This document shows positions 12,363 to 29,037 of a DNA stretch of 64,000 nt, piece after piece (position 1 is the stretch's first letter; each line of letters begins with the position of its first letter). The stretch comes from Spirodela intermedia (lineage: Eukaryota > Streptophyta > Magnoliopsida > Alismatales > Araceae): NCBI GenBank assembly GCA_902729315.2, contig LR746272.1, positions 2,576,035-2,640,034 of the forward strand, in the 5' to 3' direction. The notes beneath the pieces were generated by a model. The model was given only the letters and a program-made list of their open reading frames with translations. It was not told the origin of the DNA and ran no database searches. A program made the translations under genes and the position numbers.

Positions 12363-14560
12363 CAGAAAACACCACCACACCTGGGGAAACTCTTGGCAAA
12401 TTGCACGGTTATCTGGTCATGAAACCCCAATTTTCGAGGTTCTTTTATATTCCAAATTGCCCCCGCACAAAACTAGAGACCAGGATGCAGGGCAGACTCT
12501 TATGAAGCCCAGGCTGCAACTGGGGGATTGGATACACGAGAGGGTTGCCTTCTGAGTGCTGCCAGTCAGGGTACCTTTCGAGGGGAACGGTGCCGATGGC
12601 GAGAGTGTATCGCACCACAGGATCAAGGGAATGTGCTGTGGGGTTCTCACCAGAGGAGGGATTCTGACGCCAATGTCGACAGTAAGGATGGTGGCGCTTT
12701 GCACCAGGGATCGGGGAGTGCAGCAAGAGGAAGAGGGAAGTGAGTAAACGGTTATAAGGGAGGATACGATGTAAGGCTATATGAGAGGAAGGAGATGGAC
12801 GTCCACGGCAAAAAGTATGAAGGCAAAGAGGTGATCGCTAGAGGAAGGTGGGACAATGCTTGCAATGGAAGAGACGAGCACCTTGAAATTCTAACGGTGC
12901 CCACCCTAGGTCCTAAATAACCCAATGGACAGGAGAAAGAAGTGGAATCACAAGCACAAAGAGCCTAGCAACGTTAAATGGGATGTGCCCGCGCCTCTCC
13001 ACCTTATTAAACATGAGATGCCAATAAGGGATTTAACCCATCAGCTGTGGCTGCCGCTTAGAGTTTTCCTTGGTTTTACCCGAAGTCCTTGTATTGTCCA
13101 CTCACGCCACTTCCCAGCATATGTAAAATATGTGCGAATTAAAACTAAAATCAGCATAAATATTGTACTTATATAAACAATGATGGCTTTGAGGACAAAT
13201 GTACGTACATCTGAGCATATAAAATTATCTGCTTCCAGCATTCTCCAACTACAACTGTTCCTTTGAGCACAGACCCTTCATTTTCACCAGAAAAGAAAGC
13301 ATGTTATATACATTATCACTTAATTTAATGTTTTCGTACATATTCTCTCAACTTTGTTGACCATCCATTGATGAACTGCGAATATTTGATTAATTTAGTA
13401 GAATTAATCTATCGTGTATTCCTTATGTTCAACCGTGGATAATTATCGTCATGTCGATTGATTGATGCCATGGCATCACCTAGGGCCAAATTCGAAAATT
13501 AACAATTACCATCATTACGTCAAACGTCTGACAAGGATGATCAAATGATTTTAGTTTCGCTTCAATCAGTCTACAGAGTAAGTTTCGTTGCTCAAATTTA
13601 CAATGATTATGGTGAATGTCTCGTCGTCATTCACTAGCTCTTACCTAAGATCATTAATATATGGATCTGCCATTTTACAGAATACGATGTTTTAAGTCTG
13701 GAATTATCAATTTAGAATATGGTAAATGATGTAAAGGTCATTACGTCACTTAATCACTAGAGCAAGGTTTCTTTACACCTTGGAGAGTCAATTTATTTAT
13801 TACAGATGTTTGAGTTATCTAAAATCCTTATCTTAAATAGAGGTTAGTTCGTTATAAACAATTAGTTTTAAAATGAAATTTTAGTTATTTAAATACAAAC
13901 TATGTAATTATTTTAAAATACAATTTCTACTGGAAATATCTTCATAACGAAGAAAAGATGATCAAATGTAAGAAATATCTAGAAAGTCCCAGAGTGTTGG
14001 CAAGGTGTCACCGGGGGTGTCTCTCCAAATCATCTGAACTTCGATTCAACGCTCTCCCCTCCGTCACAAACGGGACGGAACACGCCGCTCAACATCTCTC
14101 ATTCTTCCTTATTCAGCAACAAACTTATAAGGAGGCCTCAGTAAGACAACATTACGAGCTTAGACTAAGAGAGAATTGATGATTTAGAGCATTTCAACAG
14201 CGATAAAAGAAGTTCGGGCGTTTACAGCCGCTCATCTTGCTGGTCCAAGAGAAGCATGTGAATACTTAATTAAAATAAAGTTCCTTCGACAATAAAGAAT
14301 TATCGAGTAGTAGACATACAGATGTCTGGGTGTAGCCTTAAGATGGCCACCCGATCTGTGACAGAAAAAAGTATACATTAGGAGCTTCCAGGAATCAAGG
14401 TGCTCAGGCTTCACATGTGACAGAAGGGCCATGGGATCCGGTGGCGATTATCGAAGCTTCTCTAGATCTCTTCCTACTTAAGACTGCGAGAAAACAAAGG
14501 GAAATGGGCGGTCTACACCTCCCACTTGTGCCACATATTGAGACGGCTAAGAAAGAGAGA
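12363..14560. other. GC-rich patch then AT-rich DNA; no gene supported
   Basis: A GC-balanced block (12430-12990) has overlapping short open frames on both strands but no recognisable product. It may be old transposon or gene-fragment DNA. 13000-13970 is AT-rich. The 14000-14560 part is the probable upstream region of the CLE gene. Confidence 0.4.
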
Positions 14561-14570
14561 AGTAGAGAAG

Positions 14571-14594
14571 GAGAGAGAGAGAGAGAGAGAGAGA
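14571..14594. repeat. (GA)12 microsatellite upstream of the CLE gene
   Basis: Twelve GA units ending about 110 bp before the CLE start codon, so it lies in the likely promoter or 5' leader. GA repeats are known binding sites for plant BPC/GAGA-binding proteins. Their use here is not shown. Confidence 0.9.
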
Positions 14595-14703
14595 CGGGAG
14601 GGAAAGTTTTCCTTCTTCGGCTCATGGTGCAGGCTTCTTGGGTTGAAGAAGAAAGGAGGGCGGTTTACAGCGGTGACGCGGTTTCTGCTGCAAGTGGAAG
14701 GCC

Positions 14704-14988
14704 ATGGTGAAGACCTCGCGGTTGAGCACCAGGGCGAACAAGGGTTTTCCTCTTTCGATCGTCCTCGTGTTGATTATCATGCAGTGGAGTTCCTCCTCCT
14801 TCGGGGTCGTCAGGGCAGCTCGGCGTCATCCTGGCGAAGTTACCAGGGGCGGCTCTGTCGGCATGGCTACCCTTCCGACATCCGGCAGAACGGCGTTCGG
14901 CGGGCGCAACAAGGAGGTCACCGAGGAGGTGCTCGGCGACGACATGAGAAAGGTTCCCACTGGTGCCAATCCCCTTCACAATAGATAG
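14704..14988 (+). CDS. CLE-family prepropeptide (peptide hormone precursor)
   Basis: Intronless 94-residue open frame with ATG in good context (gccATGg). The N-terminal basic part is followed by a hydrophobic stretch (about residues 15-30, FPLSIVLVLIIM), fitting a secretory signal peptide. A variable region follows, and then a C-terminal CLE motif at residues 82-93, RKVPTGANPLHN, followed by a single Arg and stop. CLE precursors are secreted and trimmed to 12-13 residue ligands for CLV1/BAM-type leucine-rich-repeat receptor kinases that control meristem and vascular cell fate. The mature motif is closest to the CLE19/CLE21/CLE14 type (xxxPTGPNPLHN). Position 7 is Ala (A88), not the usual Pro that is hydroxylated and arabinosylated. 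Pro4 (P85) and Pro9 (P90) are kept. Length and single-exon structure are typical. Confidence 0.88.
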   Translation: MVKTSRLSTRANKGFPLSIVLVLIIMQWSSSSFGVVRAARRHPGEVTRGGSVGMATLPTSGRTAFGGRNKEVTEEVLGDDMRKVPTGANPLHNR

Positions 14989-14999
14989 AAGAAGCCAAC

Positions 15000-15543
15000 C
15001 CATAGGCCGGCACGCCCTCATCTTCTCTCTCGAATCCCAGTTGTTTCTCAGTTGGACATCCAGACCTCCACACGCAGATCCTGGGCATTCAAGACAACCG
15101 TAGCCTTGGTGGAAGAAGCTTTCAATGCCCTTGATCCTGTAAAACCTGTTTACGCTTCTCCCTACATAGACTCTGATGTTCCCTGCTGACTTTAATCTGT
15201 TATAGTTGACTAATATTTATTGAGAGAAACGAATCTTGTAGTCAAACTCTGTGAACTAACTCGACTCGTTGCCTGAACTTCTACGACTGATTCACGAGAT
15301 CATCATCATAACTCTGACGTAATTTTCTACCCTCAACAACGAAGCGATCGCAGAAGCAAGATGTATCTCCGTAAGTCGCCGGAGGCCGGTCGATGTTGAC
15401 CCGGTAGAGTAGGACGAACTCCAACGTAGCAGCAGTCACCGCCGCCATTAATTTGCGTGAAGCTGCGTGATGCTGGAAGATAAAGCGACTGCGCCCCCGA
15501 GGAGGAGGGAGACTCCTCACCCTTTAAAGCTCAGGAAACGAAG

Positions 15544-15593
<50 letters not shown>

Positions 15594-15985
15594 ATTAAGT
15601 TCACTGAGTTCTCCCGGAATCCAAGAGATTCCAGGGCCTCGCCGGTGCGGAGACTAGTTTATGCGGCCGCGGTGGATGTCTCGCCCGCCGCAATCAATGC
15701 CCCGACGACACCGGCGCTCGATTCACCACGTAAAGAAGCTTAGTATTTACGTATCCGCTGATACTCCTGGAGATGTATTTTCTCCTGGATGAGTCCCACA
15801 AATGGTTAATTGCCCGGTAAAATATCTGATTTCCCCGTTAATGTCGATGGTAGGTTTCAATCTTAATTTAGTTTTTGTTGATATTTTTATTTCCATTTAA
15901 TGATCTATTTAGCGGTTGTCATCGTCTATCTGATAAAAATTATAATTTTATGATGATAAATTTACACACATTACTTTTGCCAGAA
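15000..15985. other. 3' flank of CLE; no further gene supported
   Basis: GC-rich between about 15280 and 15720, with a minus-strand open frame (15281-15520) and a plus-strand stretch without stops around 15595-15740. Neither resembles a known family and they overlap a CT microsatellite, so neither is called. Confidence 0.4.
15546..15590. repeat. (CT)22 microsatellite
   Basis: About 45 bp of uninterrupted CT dinucleotides between the CLE gene and the dioxygenase gene. Confidence 0.95.
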
Positions 15986-15989
15986 TTTA

Positions 15990-16560
15990 AAAGTCGAGAG
16001 TTGAGTCAGATAATAAATATTTTCCGATAATTATTCTCATTTATAATGGGAAATAGTTATTTATATTCCTATAAAATTAAGCTACATTGTATTCAAAGAT
16101 ACAATTAATCCCAGTGCATCTATATATTTCTTATTTAAAAAATTAAATTCGAGAATTTTATTGAATTAAATTTAGACCTCTATTGCAATTTCTAACGAGA
16201 AAAAATGATTTATATTCTTATAAATTAAAGCACACCGTATTTTAAAATTTATCATTATATATGCCATTAAAAGGAATATACTAGTATATTTAAAATAATT
16301 TAAACTATATATCATGTGTTTGAATAATATCTCTTTAGACCATTATTGTAATTTATAATACAGATACATTACTCAAATTGTACATTTATCTTTTAAAGAA
16401 AATCCAATGGATTGAATAATAAGTATATTTGGACTCTTTTATCATTTATAATAGGGTATAGTGATTTATATTCCTATTAAATTAAAATATATATATATAT
16501 GACAATTAATATATTAGATTATCTGATGCAGATATATTTTACATTTAGGAGAATTATTTA
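15990..16560. repeat. Degenerate AT-rich tandem repeat
   Basis: Related blocks of the form 'taataaatattt..ctc.tttataatgggaaata..tttatattcct' recur. The tttatattc core lies near 16059, 16209 and 16465, and a copy without the core lies near 16320-16400. Spacing is roughly 130-150 bp. The copies are strongly diverged. The array lies just upstream of the dioxygenase gene. Confidence 0.5.
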
Positions 16561-16747
16561 AAACCCAATTATGTGGAATTAAATGTGTTTTTAGCCCGGA
16601 TCTCTCTTTCTCGGGATCAAAAAGTTTTTGCGTGTTGATGGAACGCTGGTGAGGTGAAAATGCGACACGGTTTCGGGGGGATGGTGTGCTTGATCACGGC
16701 ATAACGGATTTGGGGAGGGAGGCGACCGGCGGCCTTTGGAAGGGGCG

Positions 16748-21350
<4,603 letters not shown>

Positions 21351-21612
21351 TCTGAAAAGGATGGCGGTGGCTTGCTCTCTGTCAACATCCTGGCGAGAAT
21401 CTCGCTTCCGAGAAACGCAAGTCGGGCATGCAGGACAGATGAGCAAATGCTGAGTGGGATAACTTATGACTCTCACATTTCTCTCTCCCTCTCTCTCTCT
21501 AAAATAAAAAACAAGCTAAGTTCGCTGACGTACGTGGGGATATGCACATCCTGACAGCTACATATCAAAAGGGCATAATCTACAGACACGGCCGAGGAAG
21601 AACACAGGGGTC

Positions 21613-22208
21613 CTAGACGCCATCATCTCCAAGAGCATTGACGCGTTCACATTCGTCGATCCATTCGCTGTACCTGTGTAATTCAAGGAAGGAATCAATT
21701 GAAGTAGCAGAGAATAATTCCCACTTGGGGAAAGAAATAGATTGTAGAAATGGTTCAACTCACACGTCGATGGGCTCAGACAAAGCTGCAGAGGACAAGA
21801 CGAGGGATTGGAGTCAGTAGTTTGCAACATGTATATTACTCAAAGTAGAACAAAAACAAACCAAGTGTGGAATAATCTATAATGAGAGACGAGGGTGAGG
21901 GCATACCAGTGACAGTAGTGCTGAAGCTCTCTTGGCAGATCCGGCAGGAGACTTCGCCGATCAGGTTCTTCATGTCTCTGAGTCAAGAGAAGAAATGTCA
22001 GAAAGTCCGATGACCCTGATTAGTTAAGTTAAAGAAAAGTATGTGTAAGGAGGAGGAAGCGACAGCATTCAGTATGAGAAGAGAACCAGCCATACATGCG
22101 GCATTCAACACTGGTCCCGTGGTTGCAGAATGGGCAGCTGAAGACCGTATCCAGCTTGTCCTTCCTCTTCTTGGGAGGCGGCTTCGATCTCGACTTCCTC
22201 TTTCCCAT
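21613..22208 (-). CDS. Transcription elongation factor 1 homolog (ELF1/ELOF1)
   Basis: Four exons on the minus strand join in phase: 22208-22096, 21977-21907, 21785-21764, 21673-21613. They give 88 residues. The protein starts MGKRKSRSKPPPKKRKDK, the basic N-terminus typical of ELOF1. It then has the zinc-ribbon cysteines in CPFC and CRIC, separated by NHGTSVEC and the DMKNLIGE segment, and ends with EPIDVYSEWIDECERVN. ELOF1 is a small nuclear zinc protein that travels with RNA polymerase II and helps elongation through chromatin and transcription-coupled repair. The C-terminus stops at GDDGV without the long acidic tail of some dicot versions. The gene is convergent with the dioxygenase gene, with 262 bp between stop codons. 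Confidence 0.95.
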
Positions 22209-22790
22209 GGGATTAGATCAGGCCGCAGCTGGCGAACAGGAGTCAGCGGGAGCTTGTGAGCCTCTGAGAGGTCGATTGTACCAGCTTAGTCAACCACTTC
22301 ACAGCTTGGGCAAAAGAAATCCCAGCGGGATTGGGAAAGAAACATCTGAACATCATGAGTGGTCACATCCCCTTTTGAAGAGCAAAAAGGGTGTAAAACC
22401 GTTCATCCCTAATGAATCTGCGAGCTAGAAAACTTTCCCATGACGAGATCGCAGCTTTATGATCGGTCTAACAGCCGTTAACAGCCGCACAAGCGCAGAG
22501 GGCTATTCTCGTATGGAGTGTGTAGAGAGCTGAACCCAAAGAGAGACAGAGAGGGAGAGAGAACAATAAAAGAACAAAAGAGCAGCTCCGAAGGGGAACC
22601 CATGGCAATAACTAATCACTCCAAGAACCGAAGAAGAGAAGAAGAAGAAGAGAGGAAGAAAAGGAGAGCAGGGAAGAAGAGGGAGAGGGAATCCTCCTAC
22701 CTGCCGTAGAGACCTCGCGGAATCTGGTTGGCTCTGTTGTTGAAGCCCTAACCAGAAGAAAAAGGACGCCCATTTACCACAGCCGACCTC
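22209..22790 (-). promoter_or_regulatory. ELF1 5' region with probable leader intron
   Basis: On the minus strand, TTAGGGCTTC near 22750 (overlapping a telo-box-like AAGCCCTAA) begins a possible leader exon ending at a good donor, CAG/GTAGGA, at about 22702. An acceptor (gccag) lies just upstream of the ATG near 22233. Telo-box motifs are common in promoters of plant translation and transcription housekeeping genes. Transcription was not observed; this is inferred from motifs only. Confidence 0.35.
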
Positions 22791-23024
22791 TAAGCTTGAA
22801 GCTGCACGTGTCACCGCTTGGCGACACCCGGCGAGGGGGGGGGACGTGAAGGCAGCATGCCGTGGAATTTTGACGAGGATTCCATAAAAAGGCGTTTGAT
22901 TTCGCAGAAAAAAAGATATGGAACAAGATGAAAGGAAGAAACAAAGATATCGAGAGAAAAATGCGGGCTTTTAAGATGATCCGGGTGTCTCTTTCCTCGG
23001 CACGGTGCCGCCGGCCCCACCGCC

Positions 23025-26000
23025 CTACGCGACTCGGCCGAGCAACGCGCCGAGGACGGCCTCCCGCGACGGCAGTGCCGGGATGGCCCCCCGCTCGGTG
23101 ACGGTCAGCGCCCCGCACGCGTTGGCGAAGCGCAGGGCCTCTCGCAGCCGCTCCTCGTCCTGTCATCCTCATCATCATCAGCATCAGGTCGAACATCTCG
23201 TCGTCATGAAATATGACAGGAAAAGATGCAGAAAAGAAAAAAAGGAAAAGATTAAAGACCAGAGTTGATACACCACAAATCAGGATGAGGACGATGTTGT
23301 GTCAAGAAACTATACTACTAAATTAGACAACATATATGGTTCATCATACACCACAAATCAGGATGTGGGTTATTTTTTCTTATCTATGTTTAGGAACCAT
23401 AAACAGATAATGCCACGCTAACTAGACGATGTTGTTGTTTGGGATTCTGAACTACAGGAAGATGCCCGGGGAAATGGGGTAATATCGGGTCGTTGTTCTT
23501 TCCTGCCTTCCGGATGATGAGAGGAGCCTAACTGTTCTAAAGGAGGATTGCACCCGTAATGCTAAAGGTCCCGAGAAACTGGCGAGAATATTAGCAGAAA
23601 TAGTACCTGGAGCAGTGAAAAGTCTGAGGCCAGTTGATATAGAAATCCCGCAACAAACGCATCCCCAGCGCCGGTGGTATCCACTGCGTTCACCTGCAGT
23701 CCGCCAACCCTCCCGCTAAAGCCCTGAAAAACGAACAACCCTTTAGGTCGCCCAGAGTTCTGTTCATCCATCTGGAAAAATGTCTGATTGTTCATTATTT
23801 AGATAACTAGTAATAGCACACCCAACCTCCCCTGAAGCGGGAAGAACTGACAGACAATCAACAAAATAAAAAAGCATGGCAGCGAAGTTGAAGAATAATG
23901 AGAAAGGAGAAGAACAGTTAGTTAGCAACTTCGGAAGGTGATTCAAATAAGGTATTTTATCCTATAGAAGAAATTGCAACTGTACCGTGGGAGAGCCTAT
24001 CTAGATTAAGTAAGAAGAAGGCATTGATTTAGCAGGAGAACACTGCCAGTAACTTAAGGGTCCATTAGTAAACAGCAAACGAGCAAGAAGTAAAGGCATC
24101 TAGGGATAATTTGAAGAAAAGATGATTGGAGAATTCGAAAAACTTTAGACGATGGTGTTGCCCAAAACTGTAGAAAATTGCTTTAAAATGGGGGGACGCG
24201 GGTTCTCAGGAGAGACCAAGGGGACAAGAGAAACACAAATAGAAAAAGGTGGGAATACAAAGCCGTTCAATAAAACCTTAAACAGGAAAGACTTTAGTCA
24301 CAGTTTAGTTGACAAAAGCATGCAAATGTAGTACCAGGAACGATGGAGGTCCTGAACCGAATGGTGACTACTGACGTTTAAACCCTGTAATAGTATATAT
24401 CCTCATTGATATTTTTTATCAGTCGGATTTTTTAAAGACATGATAAGTGGATAGGCCAAGAGGTTAAAATGTGTAAAAGAGAAGTACGTTCGCAAGTCTT
24501 CTGATAGCAAGGACATAGAGTTCATGAATTATATCATGAGGTTAGAAAAATAAGGCAAAAATCACGAGTGTCAATGAATCAAACGACTTAAAGCGTTTAA
24601 AGTTATTTTTCTACAATGAAAACTGATGAAGGATTATGTAGAAAGCAGTCCTTAAATAATGTACATCCATTTGCATGAAATACGTGATAATAGAGCCTAA
24701 AGACATTATTTGGCCTCGAATAGAAACAATTCTCACTATAGTTGGTTTTGATTCAGAGTCATTTTTTAAACGCCAGCATCTATTTAATGCATTAGGGAAA
24801 CATAATCTATCTGCCTATCTGGAAGCGAGGAAAATATTTAATAACATAATGGAGGCCAGACAATTATCAAATGGAAAAACACTAGCCAAGGAACCACACA
24901 AGATCAAATTTTAGCAGATGTGCCTAGAACGTAGAAAAAGGGGAGGGGAGGAAATATATGGGCTTGTTATCGTAATTGCTTGATGATGAAATCACGAAAA
25001 TAATTATTTCAGATTTTCTTCATGATATATCTCTGGTTCGCTCACACCATTTGCATAAATAAATACAAAAAGACTGCTTATTTATCATGTGATATCATGG
25101 TAATATAGTACTCAATAATACATTCATGTTTGGGTTTATATTCAATGAGAAAACAATTATTTGACAGACATGAATTAGTCGAGCTAAAAGAATCACAATT
25201 TGAAAAAATAATTTAACAGGTACTAGATCATTTTTGCAGTTACTCAGGCTAAATGAATATAGCACTCCCATGTTCCCGAAACATTCTCTGGGATTCTGAG
25301 AAGTTGGGTTTCAGGTTAACCAGGTGTAGGCTGCATGTCCGGTGATCAACACACCAAATGAATATTCCTGGAATTTCATATTTTCTTTCATGTCAACAAA
25401 ATAGGAGATAACTGAGTTTGAATGTAGATTTCTATTTACAAGGAACCAAGACTTGCAAGGATTCATCTTGTCAAGCTTTTCTATCATTGTACCCTTTCTA
25501 TCATTCAAAAGTCACAAAATCATGATCCATTTCCCGTAGTAAAAAAAATGATGCAGCATTACCTAATAGCATAGTTAAGAAAAACGAAAAGCGATGACAA
25601 GGACGAGCTATCCTTCGATAAATCTGGGGATAGCTATAACATCTGTTTTCTACTGGGATGGGCTGGGAGGTCCGACCTGCTTCAACAAGGTCTTGGCTAA
25701 CTTAGGTGGGCTTGAGGGTTCTACATCAGTGTTTACGGACCCAACAGCGAATGGAGTCGCCACTGGCTAATATACACAAATAAGAAAAGCAAACAGTTGA
25801 ACCAAGCAGTCACAGAAAGAATCCAACTCATGATAAAGGACACTCCATGTCAAATACAGATGCGCCTATACGATGCATGATCAAGACAAGCAAAGTACAA
25901 TATCATCAGTGACCATCGACACAAGCCAAGCTTGATGATCCATTCCATGAGTGAAGCCATACCTTTGAATAATACCTACAACCATCTGCACCCTCAGTTA

Positions 26001-28990
26001 CAAGAAGTAACTTAAGATTAGGATGGAAAAGTTTGCGAACAACGGCATCATCATAGGGATCCTCTCCGTTAGTCAAAAACGAAATTTCCTCTTCACTAAT
26101 CTGTTTCAAAGATTTCAGCAAAAAATCAAGAGCCGCTAACGACTGAGAACTGAAAATATTCCATGAAGTATTATCTTACCTTGATGATATCAGCAGTATC
26201 CCATACACTCAGGATTCCTTCCCTTGCACTCTCTGCAGATGGCCAAAGAGGAAGTCTAAGGTTTGGATCATAAGACAGAAGCACTCCAGCTTCCTTGGCA
26301 GCTTTTGATGCTGCTATGTGGGCAGACTTACATGGGTCTGTTATCAGACTTATTGATCCATAGTGGAAAATTTTTGCCTGCCAGAGAAAGTAGAAAATAA
26401 CGTCAAGAATCGTTTCAGAAAATGTGAAATGGAAACACAGTCCCAAGGTCATTGCACAAGGATCATTGTCAAAACATGAAAACCGACCAAACCTTTGTAA
26501 TGATATCGAAGTCAAGTTCAGACTCTTGCAGCAGCATGTCAGCACTTGGATTACGGTAGAACATAAATTCACGTTCACCATCATTCCTCAGAGTAACAAA
26601 AGCCAAAGCAGTCCGTGCCCCGGGATCAAAACGCATTCCCTCGCTATTCACATTGTTCTCTTTCAAAATATTGGCGAGCATATAACCAAACTCGTCTTCA
26701 CCAACCTAAATATGTCATACGGAAAAAACTCACATGTAAGAAAGGGATGGATGATTGATTTCCAGAGACTCATTCATTAAGAAGTAAATGAGAAGAAACA
26801 ATCATAATTGTCTGCAACATAATTAAATAATATTCTGCGATATAGAAGAACATGTCACACGTTGAGTCATTGAAATGTGCTCCAGACCACCCAAACAGAA
26901 CATCAACGCTTAGTTTCCAATCAACTAAGTAGCACCTGTGTAATGCATGTTGATATTGCCAACTTTACATCTGAGAAAATGAGACCAACAACAAAATAGT
27001 AGATCACAAGGTTGTTAATTAAAATTAAGATCGCTCTCTTTGATTGACAAGTCTGTTGTAAGCATATGATGCATGCAGGAAAGATCCATCTCATTGAAGC
27101 AACGAAGATAAGAACAGAAATACTCTTTTTTTTCACGTTACAGAAGCAATTAATTAACTATCAGATTTTTAAAAAAAATACTACAGGCACCATAATGCGT
27201 AAATCTTCAAAATATTATGTTTGAAATTCAATCTACATATCATAAGAGCCCTTGGCCTTTCTACATGGAAACTACCAACGGAACTCAAAGCCCGGGGTAA
27301 TCAAATAGTAGGTGATACCTTCCCAACAAACGCTGATGAACCACCAAGACGTGCAATACCAACAGCTACATTTGCTGGTGCACCGCCAGGAGCCTTTTTA
27401 AATGCAGGAGCCTCAGCCAATGAAACCCCACTGACAGTTGGGACAAAATCAATCAGCATTTCACCAAAGCAGACCACATCTGAATTACTTGAATCAAACG
27501 AGTCACCTTTTCCTGACACTCTAGCAAAGCCTGACATCATAAACAGAAGTTAAGATTAGAGCAGCATTATGCAAAATAAAATGCCAAGAATTACGTGAAA
27601 GATTTTTTGAGTGTAAATGAAGAGAGTCACTTTTTACTCATTCAGAATCCCAGAGAACTTGAAGTGCGCCTGAATTCAGATACAAATACATGATTTCTAT
27701 ACTATAAAAAAAACTAGACTTCTGATCAGAATAAATATCACCCAAAATAAGACACTTTCATTACACCAGTGAGTTTTACCAACAGAATCCTGTAGCCAAA
27801 TGTACCACCAAGTTGAAATCAGTTCCAGCAATTTCACAACGCTCAAACCCACTTTCAATTTAGACAAACTACTCGAATGATATACATTTCACCAATATCT
27901 CCCTTCTTTAGTATTATAATAACAGAAAATATTTTATAAATAAATTAAAGACTATTCAATCCTGCAAATCAAAGAATATAGAGACAACAGTAAATAACCC
28001 TAAAATACCCAATATGAAAGCATTATGTAATCGACTCACACTCCCAATGAAACCAAAAACCCCACAAGCATACAACAATCTACATACATATGCCAATCCA
28101 CTGATAAGACGGTCTCTTGTCAAATTCCTTTGCCTGAAGTCATACAATGTGTAACACTCTAAATAGAAATACAACCAAACAGTTCACATGATAAAGTTTT
28201 TTTTTCACAATTTATATTGAGTGTACCGCCTTAGTATTCGTGCATCTCCAAATATAATCCCTTTCCCTTCCTCCCATAGGGATAATGAAAATACTTCCAG
28301 ACAATATTTGCTGGCGTCCATCGAAAATTAAATATATTTTTTTACGAAGTTTTTACATACCAAATCATTCTACTCAAGTTTTCTTCCAGAAAGAAGACTA
28401 AACTCCGTCTCTCCGAATCGCATCTGCATCAATCATAATCCTAATGTTTCTGTTATATTACCTACTTCTAAAACTGTAAGTTTTGCGGATTTTTCATCTA
28501 TATTAAGCAAACTGTATTCACTAGTCAGTAGTCTACCAGAAATAAGATTGTTGACCATAAAATTATCAAAAAAGGTTCTACATTCAGTTCAAAGGGCATT
28601 GAAAAGTTGAATACTTGGTGTAAAAAACCTCCAAAATAATCCAAACCATAACATCGTAGGTCGTCCGCTAAGAGAATTCTGATCTCTGGTAATGAACAAT
28701 GTGATTGAATCTTTAGACTATATAGCTCTGCTCTACTTATATCTATCCTCAGGAATCCCTTAAAATATTATAGCCCCGTGAAAATGATATCCATGCAACT
28801 CAAATCGGCATAATACATTGAGAATCGGAACTGGGAAGAACTGGATTGCATCTCTGGCAATTGAGACATGGAACCGTATAAAAACGTACCATGGTAGACA
28901 TAACAGTCTTTTCAGCCAATGATTAATGTGCAAGCTGAGCACTAGCAAGACAATGTGCGAGCGAACACTAGCCATATGATAACCACAAAT

Positions 28991-29037
<47 letters not shown>

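Noticed and set aside
12209-12505. Open frame encoding a long Ser-Leu repeat
   Set aside because: It is produced by the CT microsatellite, which is open in several frames on both strands.
14418-14440. tgacagaag sequence resembling the start of miR156
   Set aside because: Only the first nine bases match, the rest differs and no complementary arm is nearby.
15281-15740. Minus-strand frame of 79 codons and a plus-strand stop-free stretch near a CpG-rich patch
   Set aside because: Looks partly coding by composition but matches nothing known. No consistent exon model could be built.
27535-27540. Start codons that would give a cytosolic fructokinase
   Set aside because: In frame but in poor context. 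The acceptor TCAG at 27534-27531 and the remote transit-peptide exon give a better, phase-consistent model.
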